Counted from the stretch's first letter, positions 9,486 to 20,052 are shown. The stretch: DNA of 64,000 nt from Pseudoxanthomonas sp. JBR18 (GCF_028198165.1 NZ_CP116339.1:620001-684000); one strand, 5' to 3'. Notes: generated by a model from the sequence alone, not told the origin. Numbers and translations are program-made.

Positions 9486-9898
9486 TCGCCTGGACGCGCC
9501 CGCGCGTTGCTCTGCTGGCGGCCACCGCTCCGGTGGCCGCCGCGGGCGCTTGGGTGCTCCAGCATGTCGACCCGAACCAACCGGGCAATCTGCTTCCCAA
9601 ATGCCTGTTCCATGAGCTCACCGGCTGGTGGTGCCCGGGCTGCGGCATGACCCGCGCGCTGCATGCACTGGTCCACGGCGATGCCGGCCAGGCCCTGCAC
9701 ATGAATCCGCTGGGCGTGGTGATGCTCGCCGTGCTGCCGGCGATGCTGCTGTGGTCCTGGGGCTGGCAGCCGCGCTGGCTGCGTCCGTTCATGCGCTGGG
9801 CGATGGACCCACGCCTATGGCTGGTGCTGATCCCGGCCTACTGGTTGCTGCGCAATCTGCCCTGGCCCCCGTTTACGTGGATGGCGCCGCCAGCCTGA
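9482..9898 (+). CDS. DUF2752 membrane protein
   Basis: The 138-residue product begins at a GTG that overlaps the stop of the dispanin gene. It has three or four hydrophobic segments and the family signature WWCPGCGMTRALHALVHGD, with the CPxCGxTRA motif that defines DUF2752. Function is unknown. Dispanin and DUF2752 genes are often found side by side, which suggests a joint membrane role, but this is inference from neighbourhood. Confidence 0.83.
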   Translation: MIAWTRPRVALLAATAPVAAAGAWVLQHVDPNQPGNLLPKCLFHELTGWWCPGCGMTRALHALVHGDAGQALHMNPLGVVMLAVLPAMLLWSWGWQPRWLRPFMRWAMDPRLWLVLIPAYWLLRNLPWPPFTWMAPPA

Positions 9899-9915
9899 GG
9901 ACGCGCCGCCCTGCG

Positions 9916-9991
9916 GTAGAGCGGACCTTGGTCCGCTGGGGCTGTCCTCGCATGTGGACGAGACCGCGCAGCGGAGCAAGCTCCGCTCTAC
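9916..9991. repeat. REP-like paired palindrome, copy 1
   Basis: A 76-base unit opens with the palindrome AGCGGACCTTGGTCCGCT and closes with AGCGGAGCAAGCTCCGCT. The outer ends GTAGAGCGGA and TCCGCTCTAC are also inverted, so the whole unit is a head-to-head pair. Such GTAG-starting elements are widespread intergenic repeats in Xanthomonadaceae and pseudomonads. Confidence 0.85.
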
Positions 9992-10034
9992 GGACACCTG
10001 AGACCTGCGCGCGCAACGGCGGTCACGCAACACC

Positions 10035-10108
10035 GTAGAGCGGACCTTGGTCCGCTGGGGCTTCCCCGCATGTGGACCGGACCGCGCAGCGGAGCAAGCT
10101 CCGCTCTT
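10035..10108. repeat. REP-like paired palindrome, copy 2, abutting the IS110 element
   Basis: This is a second near-identical copy of the preceding unit with both inner palindromes intact. Its last bases differ: copy 1 ends CTCTAC whereas this copy reads CTCTTAT and then enters unrelated sequence. That break is the likely left junction of the neighbouring IS110 element, in keeping with known insertion of several IS110 elements into REP sequences. Confidence 0.8.
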
Positions 10109-10139
10109 ATCTGCTGTGGATCTGTCAGGTTAGGTGCCG

Positions 10140-10275
10140 AGCGCCGGCGTGGGCCACCGTCTCCGCTCTGGATCTGACGATCGCTTTGTAGCCTGGTGCC
10201 CACGCCGGAAGCTCCCTTGATCCGCCCGAACAGTTGCCCGAGCCGACACTCGGATGGATAAGACTGGGCAAGCGG
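10140..10275 (+). ncRNA. Candidate IS110 bridge RNA region
   Basis: The leader between the left end and the transposase can fold. A long stem pairs 10144-10158 with 10195-10208 (14 pairs, one bulged C) around a 36-base loop. A second structure has TTGCCC at 10234-10239 opposite GGGCAA at 10266-10271, with alternative pairing of CCGAG 10238-10242 and CTCGG 10249-10253. IS110-group elements carry their bridge RNA in this position, upstream of the transposase. Transcription and the guide loops are inferred. Confidence 0.4.
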
Positions 10276-10313
10276 GGGAGTGCTCGACCCTTCCAGCCTA
10301 ACGGAGATGCGCC

Positions 10314-11231
10314 ATGCACGGGATCGGGATCGATGTGAGCAAGGCCACCTTGGAGGTGGCCGTCTACCATGGCCCTTGGCGGCAGTTCGACAACACCGTC
10401 GCCGGTCATCGCAAACTGGCCGCTTGGCTCAAGCCCCTGGCCGTGCGCCGGGTGGTGTTGGAGCCCACCGGCGGCTATGAGCAGCAGGTGCTCGATGCCC
10501 TGCATGCAGCAGGCCTGCCGGTGGTGCGGGCTAACGCGCGCCAGGTCCGTGACTTTGCCCGGGCCACCGGACAACTGGCCAAGACCGATCGGTTGGATGC
10601 GGCCGTGCTGGCTCAGATCGCCCAGGTCCTTGATCTGCCGCTTTATCAGCCGGCGCATCCATGGCAGCGTCGGCTGGCCGAGTATGTGCAGAGCCGTCGT
10701 CAGGTCGTCCAGATGCTGGTCAGCGCCGAACAACAGCTGGGTTGGGTCAAGGACCGCCAGCTACGCGGTGCGTTGCAGGCCAATGTCCTCCAACTCACCA
10801 AGAGCAAGGCCTTTCTGGATCAGCAGATTGCCCAACAGGTGCGCCAGCAGCCACAACTGGAGGCGATCCAGACGCTCAAGGGCGTGGGGCCGGTGTTGTT
10901 GGCGGTCCTGGCCAGCGAGCTTCCTGAACTGGGCAGGCTCGATGGCAAGGCCATTGCCAAGCTGGTCGGGGTGGCGCCACTGGCACGCGACAGCGGCACC
11001 CTGCGCGGCACCCGCAGCATCTGGGGTGGCCGCGCTGACATCCGCCAGGCCCTGTACATGTCGGCCCTGTCGGCTTTGCGCTACGAGCCGCGTCTACGCC
11101 AGTTCTACCAATCCCTGCGTGCTCGCGGCAAAGCGGCCAAGGTGGCCATCGTGGCGGTCATGCGCAAGATGCTGGTGATCCTCAATGCGCGTGCACGCGA
11201 CGCCTGGAGCGTGCTGCCGGCGGGGGAGTGA
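10314..11231 (+). CDS. IS110-family transposase (DEDD recombinase)
   Basis: The 305-residue protein has the N-terminal RuvC-like DEDD domain: GIDVSK near residue 5, LEPTGGYE near 46 and KTDRLDA near 87. The C-terminal transposase_20 domain carries LKGVGPVLLAVLASE and a Ser-containing block near residues 219-240. Length and motif spacing are normal and there is no frameshift, so the transposase looks intact. The ATG at 10314 has CGGAG nine bases upstream. IS110 enzymes catalyse RNA-guided recombination between the element and target DNA. It lies convergent to ppc, 51 bases from its stop. Confidence 0.93.
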   Translation: MHGIGIDVSKATLEVAVYHGPWRQFDNTVAGHRKLAAWLKPLAVRRVVLEPTGGYEQQVLDALHAAGLPVVRANARQVRDFARATGQLAKTDRLDAAVLAQIAQVLDLPLYQPAHPWQRRLAEYVQSRRQVVQMLVSAEQQLGWVKDRQLRGALQANVLQLTKSKAFLDQQIAQQVRQQPQLEAIQTLKGVGPVLLAVLASELPELGRLDGKAIAKLVGVAPLARDSGTLRGTRSIWGGRADIRQALYMSALSALRYEPRLRQFYQSLRARGKAAKVAIVAVMRKMLVILNARARDAWSVLPAGE

Positions 11232-11282
11232 GGAAGACAGTTGCTACACGGGATTGGCAGCAGCAAGTCCCACGCGCCGCGC

Positions 11283-14012
11283 TCAGCCGGTGTTCTGCAC
11301 GCCCTGCGACACGCCGTTGACGCTGGCCACCAGCGCGCGTAGCAATGCATCGTCCTCGCGGCCGGCTGCACGCCAGCGCTTGAGCAGGTCGACCTGCAGC
11401 AGACTCATTGGATCGATGTAGGGGTTGCGCAGGCGGATGGACAGATCCAGCCGCTGATCGTGGGACAGCAGGCTCTTGTGCCCGGTCAGCTTGAGCAGCC
11501 ACTGCTGGGTCAGGGCATGCTCGGCCTCGATGCGCGGAAAGAACTGCGCATGCAACTCGCCGGACAGCTGCGAGAACAGCGCCGCGATGCCCAGGTCGCC
11601 CTTGGCCAGCACCATGGCAATGTCATCCCAGAAAGTCCGCACGAACGCCCAGTCGCGGCCCATCTCGCGCACCGCGTCCTCGCCGAACGCATCCACCGCC
11701 GCCGCCAGGCCGCTGCCGACGCCATACCAGCCGGGAATCGTGGAGCGCGCCTGGCTCCAGGAGAACACCCAGGGGATGGCCCGCAGGTTATCCAGCCCCG
11801 CGTCCTGCCCCAGACGGCGCGACGGACGCGAGCCCAGGGTCATGCGCTCGATCACGTCGATCGGCGTGGCCGTGCGGAAGTAGTCCATGAAGCCCTTGGC
11901 CCCGACGAAGTCCAGGTAGGCGCGATTGCTGGCCTGAGACATGGTGTCCATGATCTGGCGCCACTGCGCCTCGCGCGGCTCGGGCGGGCGCGGGCGGATG
12001 CTGGAGACCATCACCGCGCCCAGGGATTGCTCCAGCGAGCGCACCGCCAGCGCGCGGATGCCGTACTTGCGATGGATCACCTCGCCCTGTTCGGTCACCC
12101 GCAGGCGGCCATCGACGCTGCCGCGCGGCGAGGCGTCGACCGCTCGGGTGGTCTTGCCGCCGCCGCGGCTGATCGAGCCGCCGCGGCCGTGGAAGAACGT
12201 CAGCTTGATGCCCAGCGCCTGCGCGGCCTCCAGCAGTTCCACCTGGCCGCGCTGCAGGCCCCAGCGCGAGGCCGTGGTGCCGCCGTCCTTGCCGCTGTCC
12301 GAATAGCCCAGCATCACCATCTGGGTGTCGCCCCGCGCGGCCAGGTGCTGGCGATAGACCGGGTCGGCGGCCAGGTCGCGCAGCACGTCCGGACCCTGGC
12401 GCAGGTCCTCGACCGTCTCGAACAGGGGCGCGATGTCCAGCGGCACCTGGTCGTTGTCGTCGACCAGTCCACCGCGACGCGCCAGGGCCAGCACGGTGAG
12501 CACGTCGGCCCGGCTGTGGGCCATGGAGATGATGTAGGCGCCCAGGGCATCCGGGCCGTGCAGGCGCCGGGCCTCGCTCAGCGCGGCGAACACCGCGTCC
12601 AGGCGCGGATTGCCCTCCTCCTCGCTCGCCGGAAGCAGCTCTGCACCGGAGGCTGCACCGGCCAGGCGGGTGGCCTGGTCGGTCGCGTCGCGGTTGGCCC
12701 AATCCGCGTCGCCCAGGGCCGCGGCCACCGCGCGCGCATGCACCGAGGATTCCTGGCGCACGTCCAGGCGCGCCAGATGGAAGCCGAACGTGCGCAGGCG
12801 CCAATCCAGGCGCCGCATGGCGAACCAACCGGCATGCACGCCGCGATGGGTTTCCAGGCTGCGCAGCACCAGCGCGATGTCCTCGGCGAACGCCGCCGGC
12901 CCGGCATAGCCGGCCTGGGTTTCGTCCAGCGTGGCCTGCAGGCGCGCGCGCATGAGGTCCAGCAGCAGGCGATACGGCATGTCGGCGTGGCGCGGCCGCG
13001 CCTTGGCCGCCGCCTCCGGCAGCAAGTCCTGATAGTCCTGCACCCGCTGCAGGACCTCGGGCGAGACGCCCACCAGCGTGGTCGACTGGCTGAGCAGGCC
13101 GGCCAGCGACTTCAGCTCGCCCTGGTAGCGACGCAGGATCGCATGGCGCTGCGCGCGCAGGGTCGAGGCGATGGTGGTGGCGTCCACGTTCGGGTTGCCA
13201 TCCATGTCCCCGCCCACCCAGGTGCCGAAACGCAGCACCCGGGGCAGGTCCGGCGCGCTGCCGTAGACCTCGTTGAAGGCATGCTCCAGCGACTCGTAGA
13301 ACACCGGCATCACCCGGTACAGCACTTCGGTCAGGTAGAAGCCGACGTGCTCGCGCTCGTCGGCCACGGTCGGCCTCACCGGGGAGGAATCGGCGGTCTG
13401 CCAGGCGGCCGTCAGCGCCATGCGGAAGCGCGCCGCATCGATGGCTGCCTCACCGGGCGTGCGGCTGTCGTCCAGGCCGTTGACCAGACTGGCGACCATC
13501 ATGTGCTCCTTCTCCAGCAGCGCCCGGCGCACGGCCTCGGTCGGGTGCGCGGTGAAGACCGGCTCCAGGTCGATCCGGGCCAGCCACGCCGTGGCCTCGG
13601 CCAGGTCCACGCCCTGCTCCTTGAGCTTGCGCAGGCTCGCTTCCAGGCCTTCGGGCTGCGGCGCGCTGCCCTGCCGCTGGTAGTCGCGACGGCGGCGGAT
13701 GCGGTGCACGCGCTCGGCGATGTTGACCACCTGAAAGTACGCGCTGAAGGCCCGGATCAGCGACTCGGCCTGCTCGGCCGGCATGTCGGCCAGGCGCTGG
13801 GCCAGGTGCTCGGTGGTCTCGCCTTTTTGGCGCCGGGCGATGGCAGAGGTGCGGATGCGCTCGACCTGCTCCAGAAAAGCGTCGGACACCTGCTCGGCCA
13901 GCATCTCGCCGACCAGCGCGCCCAGGCGGCGCACGTCGTCGCGCAGCGGCAGATCCGGGGCGGCGAACTCGGAGATCGAAGACGATGTCGACACAGTTGC
14001 AGATGAATTCAT
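11283..14012 (-). CDS. ppc: Phosphoenolpyruvate carboxylase
   Basis: This 909-residue enzyme makes oxaloacetate from phosphoenolpyruvate and bicarbonate, replenishing the TCA cycle. The catalytic His lies in FTAHPTE (residues 153-159); the substrate loop [10 protein letters not shown] and the glycine-rich [14 protein letters not shown] are intact, as is [13 protein letters not shown]. The protein ends in QNTG, the conserved PEPC C-terminus. The frame is open to 14237, but the ATG at 14012 (MNSSATVS) gives the normal family length and leaves the riboswitch region free. An IS110 element sits just beyond its 3' end and may have replaced its native terminator. Confidence 0.96.
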   Translation of the reverse strand: MNSSATVSTSSSISEFAAPDLPLRDDVRRLGALVGEMLAEQVSDAFLEQVERIRTSAIARRQKGETTEHLAQRLADMPAEQAESLIRAFSAYFQVVNIAERVHRIRRRRDYQRQGSAPQPEGLEASLRKLKEQGVDLAEATAWLARIDLEPVFTAHPTEAVRRALLEKEHMMVASLVNGLDDSRTPGEAAIDAARFRMALTAAWQTADSSPVRPTVADEREHVGFYLTEVLYRVMPVFYESLEHAFNEVYGSAPDLPRVLRFGTWVGGDMDGNPNVDATTIASTLRAQRHAILRRYQGELKSLAGLLSQSTTLVGVSPEVLQRVQDYQDLLPEAAAKARPRHADMPYRLLLDLMRARLQATLDETQAGYAGPAAFAEDIALVLRSLETHRGVHAGWFAMRRLDWRLRTFGFHLARLDVRQESSVHARAVAAALGDADWANRDATDQATRLAGAASGAELLPASEEEGNPRLDAVFAALSEARRLHGPDALGAYIISMAHSRADVLTVLALARRGGLVDDNDQVPLDIAPLFETVEDLRQGPDVLRDLAADPVYRQHLAARGDTQMVMLGYSDSGKDGGTTASRWGLQRGQVELLEAAQALGIKLTFFHGRGGSISRGGGKTTRAVDASPRGSVDGRLRVTEQGEVIHRKYGIRALAVRSLEQSLGAVMVSSIRPRPPEPREAQWRQIMDTMSQASNRAYLDFVGAKGFMDYFRTATPIDVIERMTLGSRPSRRLGQDAGLDNLRAIPWVFSWSQARSTIPGWYGVGSGLAAAVDAFGEDAVREMGRDWAFVRTFWDDIAMVLAKGDLGIAALFSQLSGELHAQFFPRIEAEHALTQQWLLKLTGHKSLLSHDQRLDLSIRLRNPYIDPMSLLQVDLLKRWRAAGREDDALLRALVASVNGVSQGVQNTG

Positions 14013-14112
14013 CGCGGCGGCCACTTTTCGCTTGCGCAGGGAACCTCCAAGCCTACTGCAAGGCGCCGCGTATTCATCGTTCGCGTTTGGGCACGGCGAT
14101 ATACTCCCGCTT

Positions 14113-14200
14113 CGCCGAGGGGCGCTGCGACCTGGACCGTGCCACACGTGCGCTCCAGGCCAGGCTCGGTGATCTACCTGTGCAACGGCGCCCGGCAACC
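14113..14200 (+). promoter_or_regulatory. SAH (S-adenosylhomocysteine) riboswitch upstream of ahcY
   Basis: The leader closely matches the SAH riboswitch consensus. P1 pairs CCGAG 14115-14119 with CTCGG 14165-14169; P2 pairs CCTGGA 14131-14136 with TCCAGG 14154-14159; the pseudoknot pairs GGGCGC 14120-14125 with GCGCCC 14188-14193. The conserved GCTGCGACC and GCAACGGCGCCC segments are present. SAH riboswitches turn on SAM-recycling genes when SAH accumulates. The ahcY start codon lies 36 bases after the pseudoknot, allowing control of initiation or termination. Confidence 0.92.
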
Positions 14201-14236
14201 GCGAGCTCACCGCCCGCCCTTGACCGGAGCAATCCA

Positions 14237-15679
<1,443 letters not shown>

Positions 15680-15710
15680 TCGGCTGGCAATTCATCGCCA
15701 GCATGCAACG

Positions 15711-15743
15711 AAAACGGGCGCCGAAAGGCGCCCGTTCTCATTT
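15711..15743. terminator. Bidirectional rho-independent terminator between ahcY and the porin gene
   Basis: Arms AACGGGCGCC (15713-15722) and GGCGCCCGTT (15727-15736) form a perfect 10-bp stem with a GAAA tetraloop. CTCATTT follows on the plus strand and the A-rich flank supplies a T-run on the minus strand, so it can serve both convergent genes. Confidence 0.88.
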
Positions 15744-15758
15744 CGGGCGACACACAGA

Positions 15759-17195
15759 TCAGAAGACGACCTGGAAGCGCGTGTTGAACGTATAGCCCTG
15801 GTCTTCGCCCTGATAGGCGCCACTGCGGTTATCGGTCTGCCAGCGGATGGCGTCGAACATGACGCGCGAGTAGTCGTTGAGGTACCAGTTGGCGCCCACG
15901 GTCCAGGCGTGGCCGGTGCCGCCGGTGGGCAGCTCGCTGTAATCCACGTCCTCGTAGCGGGTCCGCACTTCCCAGGCACCGCGACCGCCGGCGGTCACCG
16001 GATCCTCGACCTTGACCTTGCCCCAGGTGCCGGTCTTGGCCGCGTAAGCCGGGGAGGCCCCGGTCAGGAACAGCCCCGCCGAGATCGCCCACGCATCGTG
16101 GTCCACATCGTAGCGACCTGCGGTGCCGACGCCCTGGAGATTGCGCGTGCCCCATTCGCCGGTGATCCAGGACGGACCGAAGAAGCCGGCCGCTTCCGCA
16201 CCATAGCCGGTCCCGCGCTCGGGACCGGCAAGCGAGCCGGGTGAGATCTTGATCAGATCGTTGAAGTGGCCAGCGATGGAGGAACTGCGCAGCACGCCGC
16301 TCGAACCGGCTTCGATGTCCTCGCGGAAGGCCCATGCCCCCAGGTGCACGGTCGCCGTCTTGGTCAGTAGCGGATTCCAGTGCGCGCGCGCGGCGACGGT
16401 CAGCGTGTCGTTGTCGTCGCCCACGTTGCTGAGGTCGTTGCCGGCCACCGACAGACTGGCGTGCCAGCCATTTCCCATCACGCGCTCGGTGATGCCCACG
16501 CCAAAGAATCCGCGCTGGGGCATGATCAACGTGCCCACCACGTTGCGGTCGGGGAACGGCGTATTGGACGTGCTGCTGGAGCCATCGAAGCCACGGTCGT
16601 TGAGACGGTTGCCGATGCTCAGGTCGCCCTGCAGCCCGAACAGATGGTGCTCGATGCTGACGTAGGCCGACTTCCACGCCACCTCGTTGTCGGCGAAGTC
16701 GCCTTCCACCGCATAGCTCAGGCGGCCGTAGCTGCCTTCCGCGCCCAGGCGCGCCGAGCGGATTTCCGTGCCGGAAAGATTGCGGTCGGCAAAGTCCGAG
16801 CCGCTCGTGCTGGACGCATCGACGAACAGGCGGCCGCGCGGCCGGAAGGTGATCGAGCCATCGGTGTTGGAGAACTGCGGGGCGCCCTTGGACCAGCTGA
16901 CCTTGGGCGCCTTGGCCTGCGCGGCCTCGATTTTGGCGACGCGCGTTTCGAGCGCGGCATCCTGCGCGGGCGTCGTTGACGCTGGTGCGGGTGAGGTCGT
17001 GGAGGACGCGCTGGTTGTACTGCCTTCGACGACCTTCAGGCGCGCCTCGAGCTGTTCGATCTTGAGCGCCTGGGCTTGGACCAGGCGCGTCAATTCGTCC
17101 TGGCTCAGCGACTGGGCTTGCGCGTGACCTGTGGTCAACAGCAGGCCGATGGCCACCGTCAGCGCTGCCTTGGGCAGCACGTGGAATCGTGTCAT
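15759..17195 (-). CDS. Phosphate-selective porin O/P-like outer-membrane porin
   Basis: The 478-residue protein has a signal peptide (cleavage after GHAQA, about residue 26), a short coiled coil (LSQDELTRLVQAQALKIEQL) and a linker rich in Ser, Thr and Pro, then a C-terminal beta-barrel ending in FNTRFQVVF, with a terminal Phe for outer-membrane assembly. The layout matches the OprO/OprP family, named for phosphate or pyrophosphate but with broader anion specificities among members. The ATG at 17195 follows GGAGAGAG. It is downstream of, and co-directional with, the NitT/TauT-type importer and PrpF-like gene, so it probably supplies outer-membrane passage for that system's substrate. Confidence 0.82.
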   Translation of the reverse strand: MTRFHVLPKAALTVAIGLLLTTGHAQAQSLSQDELTRLVQAQALKIEQLEARLKVVEGSTTSASSTTSPAPASTTPAQDAALETRVAKIEAAQAKAPKVSWSKGAPQFSNTDGSITFRPRGRLFVDASSTSGSDFADRNLSGTEIRSARLGAEGSYGRLSYAVEGDFADNEVAWKSAYVSIEHHLFGLQGDLSIGNRLNDRGFDGSSSTSNTPFPDRNVVGTLIMPQRGFFGVGITERVMGNGWHASLSVAGNDLSNVGDDNDTLTVAARAHWNPLLTKTATVHLGAWAFREDIEAGSSGVLRSSSIAGHFNDLIKISPGSLAGPERGTGYGAEAAGFFGPSWITGEWGTRNLQGVGTAGRYDVDHDAWAISAGLFLTGASPAYAAKTGTWGKVKVEDPVTAGGRGAWEVRTRYEDVDYSELPTGGTGHAWTVGANWYLNDYSRVMFDAIRWQTDNRSGAYQGEDQGYTFNTRFQVVF

Positions 17196-17273
17196 GGGGA
17201 ACTCTCTCCGGGCACGGCGGCTCACTGAGCGGCGGCGGCCCACTTGCGGGTGATGCGGGGGACTTTGGGAAAC

Positions 17274-17298
17274 GCCGCCGGCCGTGCGGGCCGGCGGC
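17274..17298 (-). terminator. Hairpin after the ABC permease gene
   Basis: Perfect arms GCCGCCGGCC (17274-17283) and GGCCGGCGGC (17289-17298) with a five-base loop lie 14 bases beyond the permease stop and are followed in the minus direction by GTTTCCC. It may separate the importer transcript from the porin gene. Confidence 0.55.
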
Positions 17299-17311
17299 AT
17301 GGATCAGGCGA

Positions 17312-18088
17312 TCAGCTGGTCGCGCCCTGCTGCGCACTAGGGCGCCAGGTGATCAACCTGTTTTCGACGATGTCGAGCAGGGCGTCGATGATCAGGACGA
17401 AACCTGCCAGGACGATGATGCCGGCGAACACCCCGACCGCGTTGAAGTTGCCTTCGGCCTGCGCGATCAGGTAGCCCAGGCCCGCGGAGGCGCCGAGGTA
17501 TTCACCGATGATCGCGCCGACCACCGCGAAACCCACCGAGGTCCGCAGCGAGGACAGGATCCAGCTGGCCGCCGCCGGGAAATACACGTGCCGCAGCAGG
17601 TCGCTACGCCCGGCACCGAGGATGCGCGCGTTGGCCAGCACCGTGGGATTGACCTCGCGCACGCCCTGCATCGCATTGAAGAAGGTGGTGAAGAACACCA
17701 GCGTCACCGCCAGCGCCACCTTGGACCACAGCCCCAGGCCCAGCCACAGCACGAAGATCGGCGCCAGCACCACGCGCGGGATCGCGTTGAAGCCCTTGAT
17801 GAACGGGTCCAGGATCCGCGCCGAGCGTCGGCTCAGTCCCAGCCAGACGCCGCCGGCCACGCCCATGGCGGTGCCGATCAGATAGCCCAGCGCGGTCTCG
17901 GTCAGGGTGATGTAGACATGGTGGTAGAACGAGGTGTCCGACAGCCAGGTCCACATCTGCCGGGCGATACCAGACGGCGCGGGGAAGAAGAACGGATCGA
18001 TCAGGCCGCTGGCCACGCCGGCCTCCCAGCCGCCGAACAGCAGGACGATCAGGGTGATCTGGATCAGTTTGTCAGTCTTGGCGTGCAT
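17312..18088 (-). CDS. NitT/TauT-family ABC transporter permease (SsuC/TauC-like)
   Basis: The 258-residue inner-membrane protein has five or six membrane helices and the EAA-type loop (ANARILGAGRSDLLRHVYFPAA) that docks on the ATPase. The start MHAKTDKLIQ at 18088 overlaps the ATPase gene by 17 bases; upstream codons in this frame lie inside that gene. Together with the ATPase and binding protein it forms a complete importer of the sulfonate/nitrate/pyrimidine-precursor class. The neighbouring isomerase suggests an organic acid substrate rather than a sulfonate, but this is inference. Confidence 0.87.
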   Translation of the reverse strand: MHAKTDKLIQITLIVLLFGGWEAGVASGLIDPFFFPAPSGIARQMWTWLSDTSFYHHVYITLTETALGYLIGTAMGVAGGVWLGLSRRSARILDPFIKGFNAIPRVVLAPIFVLWLGLGLWSKVALAVTLVFFTTFFNAMQGVREVNPTVLANARILGAGRSDLLRHVYFPAAASWILSSLRTSVGFAVVGAIIGEYLGASAGLGYLIAQAEGNFNAVGVFAGIIVLAGFVLIIDALLDIVENRLITWRPSAQQGATS

Positions 18089-18905
18089 AGCTCTTCTCCA
18101 CTTCGCCGCGCAGGCAGGCCCAGATATCGCGGTACAGGTCGGTGAATCGTTGGTCCAGCTTGATCTCGGCGACGTTGCGCGGCCGCTCCAGATCGACATC
18201 GAAACTGCGCACCACGCGGCTGGCCGGCCCGGCCGACAGCACCACCACCCGATCGCCCAGCGCGATGGCCTCTTCCAGGTCGTGGGTGATCAGCACGACC
18301 GAGCGGCGGTCTTCCTGCCACAGGCGCAGCAGCTCGTTCTGCATCAGGTGCCGGGTGTGGATATCGAGCGCGGAAAACGGCTCGTCCATCAGGATCACCT
18401 TTGGTTCGACGATCAACGCCTGCGCCATCTGCACGCGCTTGCGCTGGCCTCCGGAGAGCTGGTGCGGGTAGCGATGCTCAAAGCCGGACAGGCCAACCTT
18501 GGCCAGCCAGGCGCGCGCCTTTTCCTCGCGCTCCTTGGCCGCCACACCGCGGAAGCGCAGGCCGAGTTCGACGTTCTGCAAGGCGGTCTTCCACGGCAGC
18601 AGCGCGTCCTGCTGGAACAGGTAACCGACCGACTCCTGCACCCCCTTCACCGGCGTGCCGTCGATGCTGATCCCGCCGGACGCCGGCGTCAGCAGGCCTG
18701 CCACGGCGTTGAGCACGGTGCTCTTGCCGCAGCCGGTCGGGCCGACGATCGCCACGAATTCACCGTTGCCGACCTGGATGTCGACGTCGCGCACGGCGGT
18801 GAAGTCACCGAAAGACATCGTCACCTTGTTGATGGCGACCATGGTTTCGGTCGGTCCGAGTTGAGGTGCGCCGTTGAGGCTGCGCACTTTGGCGTTGAGC
18901 ACCAT
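18072..18905 (-). CDS. NitT/TauT-family ABC transporter ATP-binding protein (SsuB/TauB-like)
   Basis: This 277-residue ATPase has Walker A GPTGCGKST (residues 55-63), the Q-loop FQQDALLPWKT, signature LSGGQRKR and Walker B VILMDEPFSALD, followed by the switch His in LITHDLEEA. The Q-loop LLPW sequence is characteristic of the taurine/nitrate/sulfonate class. It lies between the binding-protein gene and the permease gene, 15 bases after the former and overlapping the latter, so all three are co-translated. Confidence 0.9.
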   Translation of the reverse strand: MVLNAKVRSLNGAPQLGPTETMVAINKVTMSFGDFTAVRDVDIQVGNGEFVAIVGPTGCGKSTVLNAVAGLLTPASGGISIDGTPVKGVQESVGYLFQQDALLPWKTALQNVELGLRFRGVAAKEREEKARAWLAKVGLSGFEHRYPHQLSGGQRKRVQMAQALIVEPKVILMDEPFSALDIHTRHLMQNELLRLWQEDRRSVVLITHDLEEAIALGDRVVVLSAGPASRVVRSFDVDLERPRNVAEIKLDQRFTDLYRDIWACLRGEVEKSYARQD

Positions 18906-18920
18906 GATGGTTTCCTCCGC

Positions 18921-19988
18921 TTACTGCTTGGCCGTGGCTCGCGTACTGCCGTCCGCGGCCAGCGCGCGATCGACGAACGAGTTGGTGTAGGTCTTGGACA
19001 GGTTGACGTTGGCGTCGGCGACGCCCTTGTTGAACTCGCTCAGGACTTCGAGCGGGGTCTTGAGGTCTTCTGCGACAAAGCGGCCATCCCGGGTGAAGAT
19101 GGCACGGGCGTTCTCTACGGCCTTGGCATAGGTGGCGCGATCGCCGGACACGTAGGAATCGGGCAGCGCGGCGACGATTTCCTCGGCGCTGTGATCGGCG
19201 ATGAAGCGCAGCGCCTTCTGCTCGGCCTTGACGATCTTCTCCACCGCGTCGGGTCGCTCTTTCAGGAACGAGGACTGCGCATACAGCACCGAGGTCGGAT
19301 ACAGGCCGCCGTAGACCTGGCGTGCGCCCTCATCGCTGCGCGCGTCGATCAGGATCTTGCCGACCTTGCGCTCGGCGATCAGCGTGGCGGCCGGGTCGTA
19401 GTTGACCAGCAGATCGACCTTGCCCTGCTCCAGCGCGGCCACCGCCGCGGCACCGGAGCCTACGCCGATCAGCGACACGGCATCTTCAGGGGTCTTGTTG
19501 CGCGCCAGGTAGTGGCGCACGAAGAAGTCCGACGACGAGCCCGGCGCGGTGATGCCGACCTTCAAACCCTTGATGGTGTCCGGCTTGGCCGGATCGAACG
19601 TGCTGTCGTTGGTGCCGGCCAGGACCAGGCCCGAGTTGCGCGAAAGCAGGATGAAGGCGGTGACATCCTTGTGCTTGGCCTGCATCTGGATGGTGTGGTC
19701 GTAGAAGCCCACCGCCACGTCGGTCGAGCCGGCCACCAGCGCCTGCAGCACCTTGGAGCCGCCCTGGGCGAAGTTCTCGGTCTTGACGTCCAGCCCGGCG
19801 TCCTTGAAGTACCCCTGCGCGTCGGCGATGAAGAACGGCAGATTGTTCAGGTTGTACGAGCCGACGCTGATGCGCACCGGGTCGGTACTGGCCGCGGCCT
19901 TGGCATCGCCGGCATCGGTCTTCTTTCCGCACGCGGAAAGCGCGAGCGTGGCGGCGACCAGCGCCGTGGTCATGAGTTGTTTGTACAT
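18921..19988 (-). CDS. ABC transporter substrate-binding lipoprotein, NMT1/TauA-like
   Basis: The 355-residue protein starts MYKQLMTTALVAATLALSAC, a lipoprotein signal with the lipid-attached Cys at residue 20. The mature part (VRISVGSYNLNNLPFFIADA, GSTDVAVGFYDHTIQMQAK) is a type-2 periplasmic binding fold of the NMT1/TauA group. A strong GGGAGG site precedes the ATG at 19988; the longer open frame upstream belongs to the PrpF-like gene in another frame. It delivers the ligand to the permease-ATPase pair downstream. The ligand is unknown. Confidence 0.88.
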   Translation of the reverse strand: MYKQLMTTALVAATLALSACGKKTDAGDAKAAASTDPVRISVGSYNLNNLPFFIADAQGYFKDAGLDVKTENFAQGGSKVLQALVAGSTDVAVGFYDHTIQMQAKHKDVTAFILLSRNSGLVLAGTNDSTFDPAKPDTIKGLKVGITAPGSSSDFFVRHYLARNKTPEDAVSLIGVGSGAAAVAALEQGKVDLLVNYDPAATLIAERKVGKILIDARSDEGARQVYGGLYPTSVLYAQSSFLKERPDAVEKIVKAEQKALRFIADHSAEEIVAALPDSYVSGDRATYAKAVENARAIFTRDGRFVAEDLKTPLEVLSEFNKGVADANVNLSKTYTNSFVDRALAADGSTRATAKQ

Positions 19989-20052
19989 TGATCCCTCCCA
20001 GGATGTATGGCGATGCGATGTGCGATGGACCGGGGCGACCCGGCAATTCAGG

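Larger units (their letters stand above)
10109..11270 (+). mobile_element. IS110-family insertion sequence (ends approximate)
   Basis: The element comprises about 200 bases of non-coding left end, a single DEDD-type transposase gene and a short right end before the ppc stop at 11283. IS110 elements usually lack terminal inverted repeats, so neither end can be fixed from sequence alone. The left boundary is placed where REP copy 2 diverges from copy 1; the right boundary is uncertain by about 20 bases. Confidence 0.6.

Noticed and set aside
13985..14236. N-terminal extension of ahcY to 13985
   Set aside because: It would run through the SAH riboswitch and has no similarity to adenosylhomocysteinase.
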